From Candidatus Kapaibacterium sp. (GTDB taxonomy: Bacteria; Bacteroidota; Ignavibacteria; Kapaibacteriales; NICIL-2), in NCBI GenBank assembly GCA_026003495.1, contig BPHK01000001.1, forward strand, positions 1,128,579 through 1,192,578: 64,000 nucleotides of DNA, in the 5' to 3' direction. A program made the translations under genes and the position numbers. This document shows positions 45,629 through 54,026 of this stretch, one piece after another (within the stretch, counting starts at the first letter, position 1; each line of letters starts with the position of its first letter). The notes under the pieces were generated by a model. The model saw nothing but the letters and a program-made list of their open reading frames with translations. It was not told where the DNA came from and made no database searches.

Positions 45629-47499
45629 CAGAGTTCCTCGATGGAAAGCGCATCAGAAGCTGCACCAGATCGAAAATACTCGGCGATTGTTTGCGCGGTA
45701 CGGTTGCCAACGACGGCAGCAATCGCATCGAGCGGTGCTTGCTTGATTGCAGCAACTGACCCAAACTGCCGAAGGAGCTTCGCAGCGGTTTTTTCGCCGA
45801 TGCCAGGGATGTCGAGCAGTTCAGTGGTCAACGTCCGCTTGGTGCGGAGCAGCCGGTGGTATTCAATCGCGAAGCGATGCGCTTCGTCGCGGATGTGCTG
45901 CAGCAGCCGCAAACTGCTCGAGGTTCGTGGGAGCAGTAGTGATTCACGTTCGGTGGGAAGGAATACTTCCTCGAGCCGCTTTGCAAGCGCAATGATTGGT
46001 ATGCGGTCGCTCAGTCCGAGTTCGCTCAGGATTGCGCACGCAGCCATGAGTTGTCCTTTGCCACCATCTACGACGATGAGATCGGGAAGTGGCAAGTTTT
46101 CCCGAAGTACGCGTTCGTATCGGCGGCGTATCACTTCCGCCATTGCGCGATAGTCATCGTTGCCGGGAACGTTCCGCAGGCGGTAGCGCCGGTATTCGCT
46201 CTTGAGCGGTTTGCCATTTGCAAAGACAACCATCGAAGACACGTACTCGCTGCCTTGAATGTGCGAGTTATCGAAGCACTCGATCCGAAGTGGTGGCTTG
46301 GGAAGCCGGAGGTCTCGCTGCAACGAAGCGACACTACGAGGGACTGCGTGCTCGCGCGTTGCACGGTGGAGCAGCCAATCGCCGAGCTGGTACTCTGCGT
46401 TCGCTGTTGCCAGAGCGATGAGCTTACGCTTATCCCCAAGTTTCGGAACGGCCAGCTCGACACGCTTGCCACGAACACTGGCGAGCCATTGTACCAAGAA
46501 GTCCGCCTGGTCGCCGAGTTCGAGTGGGAGTAAAATTTCCGTGGGAATGTCGTCGGTCTCCAAGTACCAACGTTCGAGCACGGTCCGGACGATCTCGGCC
46601 AAGTCGCTCTCGGCAGTGGGAACTATCCACTGCTGCTTGCCGATGACTTTTCCTTCGCGTGTCAGGAGCATCACAACGCATGCGTAGCCGTCGCGCGCTG
46701 CAACGCCGAGGATATCGCGGTCAATGAGTTCGGTCGTCACAACTTTTTGTTTGGCAACGTAGCTGCGAAGCTTCTGGAGACGGTCGCGGAGTTCAGCCGC
46801 CTGCTCGAACTTCATCTGCTCGGCAAGCAAGTACATTTGCTGCTCAAGATGCTGCTCGATCAGCTTCGTTTTACCGCGGAGAAAGTTGATCGCCTGCTCG
46901 ATGTGTTGGCGGTAGTGCTCGCTCAAGACAAGTCCTGCGCATGGTCCTTCGCACTTGCCAATGTGGTAATCGAGGCAGACTTTGTACTTGCCACGTGCGA
47001 TGCTTTCTTGGTCGAGCGGAAGCGAGCAACTACGGATCGGGAAGAGCATCCGAATCATCTTGAGCAGAAAATGCATGGATTGCACATCTGCATACGGACC
47101 GAAGTATAAGCTCCCATCTCGGACGACACGGCGTGTTGGAAAAATTCGCGGAAACTCCTCGTTGGTAACGCGGATGTATGGATAGGTTTTGTCGTCTTTG
47201 AGCAAAATGTTGTAGCGCGGCTTGTGCTCCTTGATGAGATTGTTTTCGAGGAGGAGCGCTTCGACCTCCGTATCGGTGACGATCCAATCGAGAGCGGTTG
47301 CTCTGCGCATCAGGGCGGTCGTTTTCGCATCGTGATGGCGGGAACTATCCAGGTATTGCCGCACCCGCTGACGGAGATTTTTCGCTTTACCGACGTAAAG
47401 GATCGTTCCGCGTGAATCCTTGAATAGGTACACGCCTGGGCGGGAAGGCAGCTGCGTAACTGCCTGCACAAGCTCTGGTGCAATTTCACGCGAAGCCAT
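45628..47499 (-). CDS. uvrC: excinuclease ABC subunit C
   Basis: This 623-residue repair nuclease makes both incisions around UvrAB-bound lesions. The GIY-YIG domain is at residues about 10-90 (R-P-G-V-Y-L-F-K-D and I-L-Y-V-G-K-A-K-N-L). The UVR motif that contacts UvrB is near 200-235 (E-Q-M-K-F-E-Q-A-A-E-L). The RNase H-like endonuclease domain includes C-F-D-N-S-H-I-Q-G, and helix-hairpin-helix motifs end the protein (L-D-I-P-G-I-G-E-K-T-A-A-K). The ATG at 47499 is preferred over a TTG 9 bases upstream. A TAnnTTTG element lies 28 bases upstream. Confidence 0.97.
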   Translation of the reverse strand: MASREIAPELVQAVTQLPSRPGVYLFKDSRGTILYVGKAKNLRQRVRQYLDSSRHHDAKTTALMRRATALDWIVTDTEVEALLLENNLIKEHKPRYNILLKDDKTYPYIRVTNEEFPRIFPTRRVVRDGSLYFGPYADVQSMHFLLKMIRMLFPIRSCSLPLDQESIARGKYKVCLDYHIGKCEGPCAGLVLSEHYRQHIEQAINFLRGKTKLIEQHLEQQMYLLAEQMKFEQAAELRDRLQKLRSYVAKQKVVTTELIDRDILGVAARDGYACVVMLLTREGKVIGKQQWIVPTAESDLAEIVRTVLERWYLETDDIPTEILLPLELGDQADFLVQWLASVRGKRVELAVPKLGDKRKLIALATANAEYQLGDWLLHRATREHAVPRSVASLQRDLRLPKPPLRIECFDNSHIQGSEYVSSMVVFANGKPLKSEYRRYRLRNVPGNDDYRAMAEVIRRRYERVLRENLPLPDLIVVDGGKGQLMAACAILSELGLSDRIPIIALAKRLEEVFLPTERESLLLPRTSSSLRLLQHIRDEAHRFAIEYHRLLRTKRTLTTELLDIPGIGEKTAAKLLRQFGSVAAIKQAPLDAIAAVVGNRTAQTIAEYFRSGAASDALSIEEL

Positions 47500-47526
47500 C
47501 ACGATCAATGCTGACGAATGTTATGG

Positions 47527-47534
47527 CAAATGTA
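47527..47534 (-). promoter_or_regulatory. TAnnTTTG promoter element for uvrC
   Basis: On the minus strand this reads TACATTTG, 27 bases before the uvrC ATG. It lies back to back with the secG element. A TTTG lies 25 bases further upstream, slightly outside the usual -33 spacing. Confidence 0.55.
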
Positions 47535-47537
47535 GCG

Positions 47538-47545
47538 TAAATTTG
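47538..47545 (+). promoter_or_regulatory. TAnnTTTG promoter element for secG
   Basis: TAAATTTG lies 30 bases before the secG ATG at 47576 and only 3 bases from the oppositely oriented uvrC element. No -33 box is evident. Confidence 0.5.
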
Positions 47546-47575
47546 CAACGATTTTTCACCAAACAGAAGCGTTCG

Positions 47576-47890
47576 ATGTACACACTCCTGATGGTTTTAG
47601 CGTTGCTGGTGAGCATTCTCCTCATCGCAGTCGTGCTCATTCAGCCAGGCAAAGGCGATGCAGCAACGGGACTAGGCGCATTGGGTGGGCAATTTGGCAC
47701 GATGATGGGCATGCGGCGAGCGGCAGATTTCATCATCAAAACGACGATCGTCCTTGCTGCGGTGCTGCTGGTGATTTCGTATGCGGTCAACAAGCTCTTC
47801 CTTCCCGAGCATGGTGCAAGTGAGCGACCCCGTGTCGAAGGAGCAGAAGCGCCGGTAGAATCAACTCCTCCGTCGGCACCAGCAAAGTAG
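47576..47890 (+). CDS. secG: preprotein translocase subunit SecG
   Basis: This 104-residue inner-membrane protein has two hydrophobic helices (about 3-25 and 55-77). The conserved loop between them is L-I-Q-P-G-K-G-D, then G-G-Q-F-G. A Pro/Ala/Glu-rich C-terminal tail is frequent in this family. SecG binds SecYE and stimulates preprotein translocation. The ATG at 47576 is chosen because it directly begins the first helix; about 50 codons of open frame upstream overlap the promoter region. Confidence 0.92.
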   Translation: MYTLLMVLALLVSILLIAVVLIQPGKGDAATGLGALGGQFGTMMGMRRAADFIIKTTIVLAAVLLVISYAVNKLFLPEHGASERPRVEGAEAPVESTPPSAPAK

Positions 47891-47924
47891 GCTCGCTGGT
47901 GCCATAATCACAGCATGCAGGTCA

Positions 47925-49049
47925 ATGACCATCCTTGTCATCAATTGGCAGGATCGTACAAATCCCTTTGCCGGGGGAGCAGAAACACACCTCCACGAGA
48001 TTTTCTCCCGCATTGTTCGTCGAGGGCATCGTGTTGTGCTGCTCTGTTGCAGCTTTCCTGGCTCTGCATCGGAAGAGGTGCTCAGCGATGGCATCGAAGT
48101 TGTGCGGCGGGGAAGCCGCGCGCTGTTCAATTTCATTGTTCCTGGTGAGTATCGGCGCCTCCGCCGGCGGGTCCGTCCTGATGTCGTCGTTGATGATCTC
48201 AACAAAATTCCATTCTGGACGCCGCTCTACGTTCGCGAGCCGCTGCTGTGTATCAGCCATCACTTTTTCGGGCGCTCGATTTTTCGGGAAGTTGATCCAA
48301 TGCGTGGTGCATACGTCTATTGCGCCGAGCAGCTTGTGCCGCTTGTGTATCGCCGCCAATTCTTCGCCGTCGTTTCTGAAAGTACACGGAGGGAGTTCAT
48401 CGAGCGTGGCTTTCCTCCAGAGCATATCGAAGTGATCTATAACGGCATCGAGCATCGCGCATTCCCAATGCAGGTCCGGGAAAAATCCCCTGAGCCGATG
48501 ATAACCTACTTCGGACGGATCAAACGCTACAAATGCCCCGATCATCTTCTCGATGCATTCGCATTGCTTACTGAGCGGTTCTCTACGGCGCAGCTCTACT
48601 TTGTCGGCGACGGTGACTACGTCCCCGCGCTTCGGCGTCGAGCAGAACGCCGAGGGATTGCTCACCGTGTGCACTGGACGGGACATGTTACCGAGCAGGA
48701 AAAAGTCGAATTGCTCAGCCGTAGCTGGTGCGTGGTCAATACCTCGATGAAGGAAGGATGGGGAATCACGACCATTGAAGCGAATGCCTGTGGGACCCCA
48801 GTGATTGCTGCCGATGTGCCAGGACTGCGTGATGCGGTTGCTGCCGGTCAGTCCGGCTTGCTCTATCCGTTTGGCAACATCGAAATGCTTGCAGATCGAA
48901 TTGCAGTGGTCATCGAGGATAGCATTCTTCGACAGCAGCTTTCCGAAGGAGCAGTGCGTTGGGCCCAGCGCTTCTCGTGGGACAGCTCCGCTGAACAGAT
49001 GCTCACGCTCTGCGAGCGCATAGCAACTTCGACTTCTGCTTGCCCATAA
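47925..49049 (+). CDS. GT4-family glycosyltransferase
   Basis: This 374-residue cytoplasmic protein has the GT-B fold. The N-terminal G-G-A-E-T-H motif (about 17-22) and the C-terminal E-X7-E signature (K-E-G-W-G-I-T-T-I-E-A-N-A-C-G-T-P-V-I, about 277-295) define the GT4 retaining class. The middle has Y-F-G-R-I-K-R-Y-K at the domain junction. Typical donors are GDP-mannose, UDP-glucose or UDP-GlcNAc; the acceptor is unknown. It lies 34 bases after secG and probably serves cell-surface glycan synthesis. Confidence 0.92.
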   Translation: MTILVINWQDRTNPFAGGAETHLHEIFSRIVRRGHRVVLLCCSFPGSASEEVLSDGIEVVRRGSRALFNFIVPGEYRRLRRRVRPDVVVDDLNKIPFWTPLYVREPLLCISHHFFGRSIFREVDPMRGAYVYCAEQLVPLVYRRQFFAVVSESTRREFIERGFPPEHIEVIYNGIEHRAFPMQVREKSPEPMITYFGRIKRYKCPDHLLDAFALLTERFSTAQLYFVGDGDYVPALRRRAERRGIAHRVHWTGHVTEQEKVELLSRSWCVVNTSMKEGWGITTIEANACGTPVIAADVPGLRDAVAAGQSGLLYPFGNIEMLADRIAVVIEDSILRQQLSEGAVRWAQRFSWDSSAEQMLTLCERIATSTSACP

Positions 49050-49166
49050 CCAAGGTTGCATGCAATTACGAGGTGTTCATAACCAGGCCACGCTCGCACA
49101 GTCAAAATCGAGGTTGAACATCCTCGTCCGTTGCGAGCGTATCTCGGTACTCCATGACCGGAAGCA

Positions 49167-49739
49167 GTGATAATTGCGTTCAACAAGCCCTACGGTGTAC
49201 TCAGTCAGTTTACTCCCGAGCATCCTTCGCATCGAACACTTGCCGAATTCGGCTTTCCGCCAAGGGTGTACCCCGTCGGTCGGCTTGACCGGGATAGCGA
49301 AGGACTACTGCTGCTGAGCGATGAACGATGGATTGTTGATCGCTTGCTCAATCCACGCTTTCGCCATCGGCGACGATACTGGGCGCTTGTCGAGCACATT
49401 CCATCGCAGAAGACACTTGCTCTGCTCAAGCGCGGTGTGGTGATTGGTGGGTATCGAACACTCCCGTGCCAAGCGCGTCTCCTTGAGGTACCACCCAAGG
49501 TCCCTCCGCGCCAGCCTCCAGTACGAATTCGGAAGACTGTCTCCGATGCATGGGTTGAGCTGACGTTGACGGAAGGGAAAAATCGCCAGGTGCGCCGAAT
49601 GCTGGCTGCTGTTGGTCATCCAGTGTTACGTCTGCTGCGGGTTGCAATTGGGAACCTTGAGCTTGAGCAGCTGGGTTTAGCGCCTGGAGCCTGGCGAGAG
49701 CTGCGTGATGACGAACGCGCCTATTTGCTTGCTCCATGA
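49167..49739 (+). CDS. rluE: pseudouridine synthase, RsuA/RluE family
   Basis: This 190-residue protein has the RsuA-type catalytic domain without the S4 domain. The F-N-K-P-Y-G-V-L motif is at residues 5-12, and the catalytic Asp motif G-R-L-D-R-D-S-E-G is at about 38-46. The E-G-K-N-R-Q-V-R-R-M-L motif is near 135. It isomerises a uridine in 23S or 16S rRNA; the short form resembles RluE (23S U2457) but the target is not proven. The start is a GTG at 49167. The 117 bases before it carry no clear feature. Confidence 0.9.
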   Translation: MIIAFNKPYGVLSQFTPEHPSHRTLAEFGFPPRVYPVGRLDRDSEGLLLLSDERWIVDRLLNPRFRHRRRYWALVEHIPSQKTLALLKRGVVIGGYRTLPCQARLLEVPPKVPPRQPPVRIRKTVSDAWVELTLTEGKNRQVRRMLAAVGHPVLRLLRVAIGNLELEQLGLAPGAWRELRDDERAYLLAP

Positions 49740-49758
49740 CAATGCCCGTGTATTTTTG
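49729..49758 (+). promoter_or_regulatory. promoter TTG-N19-TATTTTTG upstream of nuoF
   Basis: The -33 element TTG at 49729-49731 is followed by 19 bases and TATTTTTG at 49751-49758, an essentially complete Bacteroidota primary-sigma promoter. The ATG at 49793 is 34 bases after the box. The -33 box lies inside the end of the pseudouridine synthase gene. It is the best-formed promoter in the window. Confidence 0.7.
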
Positions 49759-49792
49759 CACTCACACGTGACAATTGAAGCAGCCAGTGGCT

Positions 49793-51121
49793 ATGAACTA
49801 CACCGTTCCGCATCTTGTGCTCCCAAAGATCGAGCGTCTCCATGAGCTCGACGTTTACCTTGCCAATGGTGGCTACCAAGCCTACCGCAAGGTGCTCGAG
49901 CTCTCACCGGAGCAAGTTATCGAAGAGGTGAAACGATCTGGTCTGCGCGGGAGAGGAGGGGCATGTTTCCCGACAGGACTCAAGTGGAGTTTTATGCCAA
50001 AGGGGAGCGATAAACCCAAATACCTTGCGGTCAATGGAGACGAGTCTGAACCTGGCTCATTCAAGGATCGGCAGATTTTCGAGTTCAATCCACACCAGCT
50101 CATCGAAGGCATTCTCATCGCTGGCTACGCGATGGGGATCACGAAAGCGTTCATCTACATCCGCGGCGAGTACCACAAGTGGATTCGGCTAATGGAGCGT
50201 GCGCTCGCCGATGCATACGCGCGCGGTCTGGTCGGGCCGAAAATGACGGAGACCTTCGGTGGAAGCTACTGGCTCGACATCGTTGTGCACAAAGGCGCAG
50301 GCGCTTACATCTGCGGGGAAGAAACTGCACTGATGAGTTCGCTCGAAGGTGATCGTGGCTATCCGCGCTTTAAGCCACCGTTCCCTGCGCAAAAAGGGTT
50401 GTGGGGTATGCCAACGACGATCAACAACGTCGAAACGTTGGCGACCGTGCCCGCAATTATCACGTTGGGTGCTGAGCGCTACGCAAGCATCGGTGCAGCA
50501 GGGCACCCCGGCACGCTCCTCTATGGCCTGAGTGGACACATCAACAAACCCGGCATTTACGAGCTGCCGACCGATACGTTATTGGTCGATCTCATCTACA
50601 AGTACGGCGGCGGCATTCCCGGAGGAAAAAAGGTCAAGGCAGTGATCCCTGGGGGATCGTCCATGCCTCCGCTTCGAGGGGACGAAATTGACGGCGTCGT
50701 GATGAACAACGAAGATTTGAAAAAGTACGGAACGTACATCGGGACCGCAGGGATCATCGTGATGGACGAGGACACAGACATTCCCCGTGTGTTGCTTCGA
50801 ATCACGCGTTTCTACCACCACGAATCGTGTGGACAGTGCACACCGTGCCGCGAAGGCTGCGGGTGGATGGAGAAGATTCTCCGTCGAATTGTTGATGGGG
50901 ATGCCACCACCGAAGACCTTGATCTTCTCATGAGCGTTGCAGGGCAAATCGAAGGAAACACGATCTGTGCACTCGGGGATGCAGCAGCCTGGCCAGTGCA
51001 AGGCTTCTTGCGGAAGTTCTGGGATGAATTTGCAGCGCGTGTCAAACCACGGCGAACGTTCGTTCCACTCAACGTTGTCCACGGCCGCCGCGCCACGCGC
51101 GCGACACTGCTCCCGAGCTAA
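49793..51121 (+). CDS. nuoF: NADH-quinone oxidoreductase subunit NuoF (flavoprotein)
   Basis: This 442-residue protein from the ATG at 49793 has the NuoF domains. The NADH/FMN-binding motif G-R-G-G-A-C-F-P-T-G-L-K-W is near 55-67. The G-A-G-A-Y-I-C-G-E-E-T-A-L motif is near 172-184. The 4Fe-4S cysteine motif C-G-Q-C-T-P-C-R-E-G-C is near 345-355. It transfers electrons from NADH via FMN to the complex I iron-sulfur chain. The TTG at 49775 and GTG at 49787 are weaker starts. No nuoE or nuoG neighbours exist, and nadD follows after 18 bases. Confidence 0.95.
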   Translation: MNYTVPHLVLPKIERLHELDVYLANGGYQAYRKVLELSPEQVIEEVKRSGLRGRGGACFPTGLKWSFMPKGSDKPKYLAVNGDESEPGSFKDRQIFEFNPHQLIEGILIAGYAMGITKAFIYIRGEYHKWIRLMERALADAYARGLVGPKMTETFGGSYWLDIVVHKGAGAYICGEETALMSSLEGDRGYPRFKPPFPAQKGLWGMPTTINNVETLATVPAIITLGAERYASIGAAGHPGTLLYGLSGHINKPGIYELPTDTLLVDLIYKYGGGIPGGKKVKAVIPGGSSMPPLRGDEIDGVVMNNEDLKKYGTYIGTAGIIVMDEDTDIPRVLLRITRFYHHESCGQCTPCREGCGWMEKILRRIVDGDATTEDLDLLMSVAGQIEGNTICALGDAAAWPVQGFLRKFWDEFAARVKPRRTFVPLNVVHGRRATRATLLPS

Positions 51122-51139
51122 CAGTAACCAGACCTTGCA

Positions 51140-51742
51140 ATGGGAGTGCGTGTTGGAATACTTGGAGGAACGTTCGACCCCATTCACATTGGGCACTGCA
51201 TCGTCGCTGAGCACTGCATCGAGCAAGCTCAGTTGCACGTGTGCTACCTTGTCCCCGCATTTCAATCCCCGCTCCGCACTCAAGCTGGAGTTGCATCGCC
51301 ATACCAGCGGTGGATGATGGCGCGTATCGTCGCGCGGACCAATCCACGTCTTTGTGCACTCGATTGGGAGATTCGTCGAAACCAGATCTCCTACACGATT
51401 GATACGATCGAACAGCTCTTGACCCGTCGCCCCAAGGACCGCGTGCATTTGATCATCGGGGCTGACCAGCTTGTGCAATTTACGCGCTGGCATCGCTGGA
51501 AGGATATCCTCGAGCGCGTCGAGCTTCTTGTTGCACCACGCTCCGGCATTGAGCTCGATGCGGCTCAGCGCGACTTAGAGAGCTATGGAGGACGCATTAC
51601 GCGCATTGAAATGCCGACGGTGGAAATCTCCTCGACGCTCATTCGGCGCTACTGCGCAGAGGGGCGTTCGATACGCTACTTGGTGCATGATAACGTACAT
51701 CGCTATATCCGACGTCACCGACTCTATCGCCAGCTGCAATGA
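51140..51742 (+). CDS. nadD: nicotinate-nucleotide adenylyltransferase
   Basis: This 200-residue protein has the nucleotidyltransferase motif G-G-T-F-D-P-I-H-I-G-H at residues about 9-19 and the C-terminal I-S-S-T-L-I-R motif near 167-173. It makes deamido-NAD from nicotinate mononucleotide and ATP. Its length is normal. It shares the final ATGA with the next gene. The location after nuoF is functionally coherent because both concern NAD(H). Confidence 0.96.
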   Translation: MGVRVGILGGTFDPIHIGHCIVAEHCIEQAQLHVCYLVPAFQSPLRTQAGVASPYQRWMMARIVARTNPRLCALDWEIRRNQISYTIDTIEQLLTRRPKDRVHLIIGADQLVQFTRWHRWKDILERVELLVAPRSGIELDAAQRDLESYGGRITRIEMPTVEISSTLIRRYCAEGRSIRYLVHDNVHRYIRRHRLYRQLQ

Positions 51743-52560
51743 GCCATCGCACGCTCCGAATCCTTGGACTGGCTATCTTGATTGTCGGTGCATTCGTCAT
51801 GATCTTCCCGACAGTTTGGATGCTCATGGTTTCGTTCCACGAGTACCCGGAACGTTTCCGTACGGTCACAGAGCTTATCAAGGAGCCTTGGACGCTACGG
51901 AACTATCTTGACGCATTGACCACAGATAACTTCGGGCGCTTTTTCGCCAACTCTCTGCTGGTTGCAACTGCTGTGACAGCGGGGAATGTGATCGGTTGCT
52001 TTTTGGTTGCATATGGTCTTGCTCGCAAGCAGATGCGCGGGAGAGCAGTGCTTTGGGGAAGTGTCATTGGCATGCTTGCGCTTCCACCGCATGTGCTGAT
52101 GATTCCGCTCTACCGAATGATGTCAGCCCTTGGGTGGATCAATACCTATGCAGCGTTGATTGTGCCATGGTGCGTGACGCCGTTTGGCATCTTTTTCTTG
52201 CATCAGTACTTGCAATCGTTGCCTTCATCGCTCGAAGACGCTGCTCGGCTCGACGGTGCAAGTGAAGGTGCAGTGATGTTCCGTGTTGTCGCGCCATTGG
52301 CACGGCCGGCATTGGTGGTCCTTGCGATTTACACATTCCTGGCAAATTGGAATTCGTTTCTGTTCCCGTTTCTGCTAACCAACGATGAAGCGCACCGGAC
52401 GCTTCCAGTGGCGCTTGCGTTCTACATGGGCAAGCAATCCATCGACTGGGGCCACATCATGGCAGGTGCAAGTCTGGCAGCATTACCCGTTGTGATTATC
52501 TTCCTCCTTTTCCAACGGACGATAATTTCCGCACTGACCGCTGGTGCACTCAAAGGTTAG
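51739..52560 (+). CDS. carbohydrate ABC transporter permease, MalG type
   Basis: This 273-residue permease has six membrane helices and the EAA loop L-E-D-A-A-R-L-D-G-A-S-E near 165-176, followed by helices and the end S-A-L-T-A-G-A-L-K-G. It belongs to the MalG/UgpE group that imports sugars or glycerol phosphates with a MalF-type partner. No partner permease, binding protein or ATPase lies beside it, which is unusual for this family. It is ATGA-coupled to nadD. Confidence 0.92.
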   Translation: MSHRTLRILGLAILIVGAFVMIFPTVWMLMVSFHEYPERFRTVTELIKEPWTLRNYLDALTTDNFGRFFANSLLVATAVTAGNVIGCFLVAYGLARKQMRGRAVLWGSVIGMLALPPHVLMIPLYRMMSALGWINTYAALIVPWCVTPFGIFFLHQYLQSLPSSLEDAARLDGASEGAVMFRVVAPLARPALVVLAIYTFLANWNSFLFPFLLTNDEAHRTLPVALAFYMGKQSIDWGHIMAGASLAALPVVIIFLLFQRTIISALTAGALKG

Positions 52561-52585
52561 TTCCACTGATTCAAGCATACAGAGC

Positions 52586-54010
52586 ATGAGCGTAAGCCTC
52601 GATACAATCATGGCACTTGCGAAGCGCCGTGGCTTTGTGTTCCAATCATCGGAGATCTACGGCGGACTCAATGGCTGTTGGGACTTTGGCCCCCTCGGGG
52701 TCGAGCTGCTACGAAACATCAAAGAGCAGTGGTGGCGCGCGATGACGCTCCGCGATGACATCGAAGGACTCGATGCAGCAATCTTGATGCATCCACGAAC
52801 CTGGGAAGCCAGCGGACACGTCGAGCAATTTACTGACCCGATGATTGATAACCGCACGAGCAAAGCCCGATACCGCGCTGATACGCTCATCGAAGAATTC
52901 ATCGAGCGGCTCCGCAAGAAAGGCAAACACGATCAAGCGGATGCGCTCGATGCCCGGCTTCGCGCAGCAACAACCCCAGACGACTACTACGCAATCATCA
53001 CCGAAGCGGAAATCCCCGATCCGGTCAGCGGGACACGCGACTGGACACCGGTGCGCTTTTTCAACCTCATGTTCAAAACATTCGTCGGTCCGGTCGAGGA
53101 TGCATCGAGCGTTGTGTATTTGCGCCCGGAAACTGCGCAGGGCATTTTCGTCAACTTCAAGAACGTCCTCGACTCATCGAGGCGGAAGCTGCCCTTCGGG
53201 ATTGCGCAGATTGGCAAGGCGTTCCGCAACGAAATCAACACGAAGTACTTCCTCTACCGCACCCGTGAGTTCGAGCAAATGGAGATGCAGTACTTCATTC
53301 CTCCTGGCACCGAGCAGCAGTACTTCGACTACTGGCTGAACGAGCGGTTGCAGTGGTTTCTCTCCCTCGGGATGTCGGACCAGGTGCTTCGCATCAAGCC
53401 GCACGAAAAGCTTGCACACTATGCAACAGCAGCTGCGGACATCGAGTTCAAGTTTCCGATCGGTTGGGGAGAGATCGAAGGCATCCATTCCCGAACCGAC
53501 TACGACCTGCGTCGCCATCAGGAGTATAGCGGCAAGCGCTTCGAGTACACCGATCCCTACAGCGGCTCAAAGTACATCCCGTATGTCATCGAAACTTCCG
53601 TTGGAGCCACCCGATCGCTGATGGCGTTCCTCTGCAACGCGTACACCGAAGAGGAGGCGCCTACCGCGGATGGGAAAACGGAGCTGCGGACAGTGCTGCG
53701 CTTCCATCGGTTGCTTGCGCCGGTGAAGATCGCCGTCTTTCCCCTTGTCAACAAAGACGGCATGCCGGAGCGTGCCGAAGCAATCTACCGTGACTTGCAG
53801 CGTCGCTGGAAGACGCAGTACGACGACAGTGGCGCAATTGGCCGACGTTACCGGCGGCAAGATGAAATTGGAACTCCATACTGTGTAACAATTGATGGTC
53901 AAACAATCGCCGACGGAACAGTGACTATCCGCGATCGCGACTCAATGCAGCAAGAGCGTATCGCTGCTGATCGGCTCGTTGAGTATTTTTCGATGAAGCT
54001 TTCCCCGTGA
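52586..54010 (+). CDS. glyS: glycine--tRNA ligase (alpha2 type)
   Basis: This 474-residue class II synthetase has the dimeric GlyRS layout. The N-terminal motif 1 region includes G-C-W-D-F-G-P-L-G-V-E-L. Motif 2 is F-R-N-E-I-N with the following T-R-E-F-E-Q-M-E-M-Q-Y-F near 225-240. Motif 3 (V-G-A-T-R-S-L) is near 340. The anticodon-binding C-terminal domain starts near 370. It charges tRNA-Gly. The ATG at 52586 follows the permease by 25 bases; an upstream TTG frame gives no conserved residues. Confidence 0.97.
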   Translation: MSVSLDTIMALAKRRGFVFQSSEIYGGLNGCWDFGPLGVELLRNIKEQWWRAMTLRDDIEGLDAAILMHPRTWEASGHVEQFTDPMIDNRTSKARYRADTLIEEFIERLRKKGKHDQADALDARLRAATTPDDYYAIITEAEIPDPVSGTRDWTPVRFFNLMFKTFVGPVEDASSVVYLRPETAQGIFVNFKNVLDSSRRKLPFGIAQIGKAFRNEINTKYFLYRTREFEQMEMQYFIPPGTEQQYFDYWLNERLQWFLSLGMSDQVLRIKPHEKLAHYATAAADIEFKFPIGWGEIEGIHSRTDYDLRRHQEYSGKRFEYTDPYSGSKYIPYVIETSVGATRSLMAFLCNAYTEEEAPTADGKTELRTVLRFHRLLAPVKIAVFPLVNKDGMPERAEAIYRDLQRRWKTQYDDSGAIGRRYRRQDEIGTPYCVTIDGQTIADGTVTIRDRDSMQQERIAADRLVEYFSMKLSP

Positions 54011-54026
54011 CATTTGCTCGTGCGCT

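Noticed and set aside
49050-49166. Possible small RNA or leader between the GT4 and pseudouridine synthase genes
   Set aside because: Only a short imperfect GAGG/CCTC repeat was seen; there is no promoter box or terminator to support a transcript.
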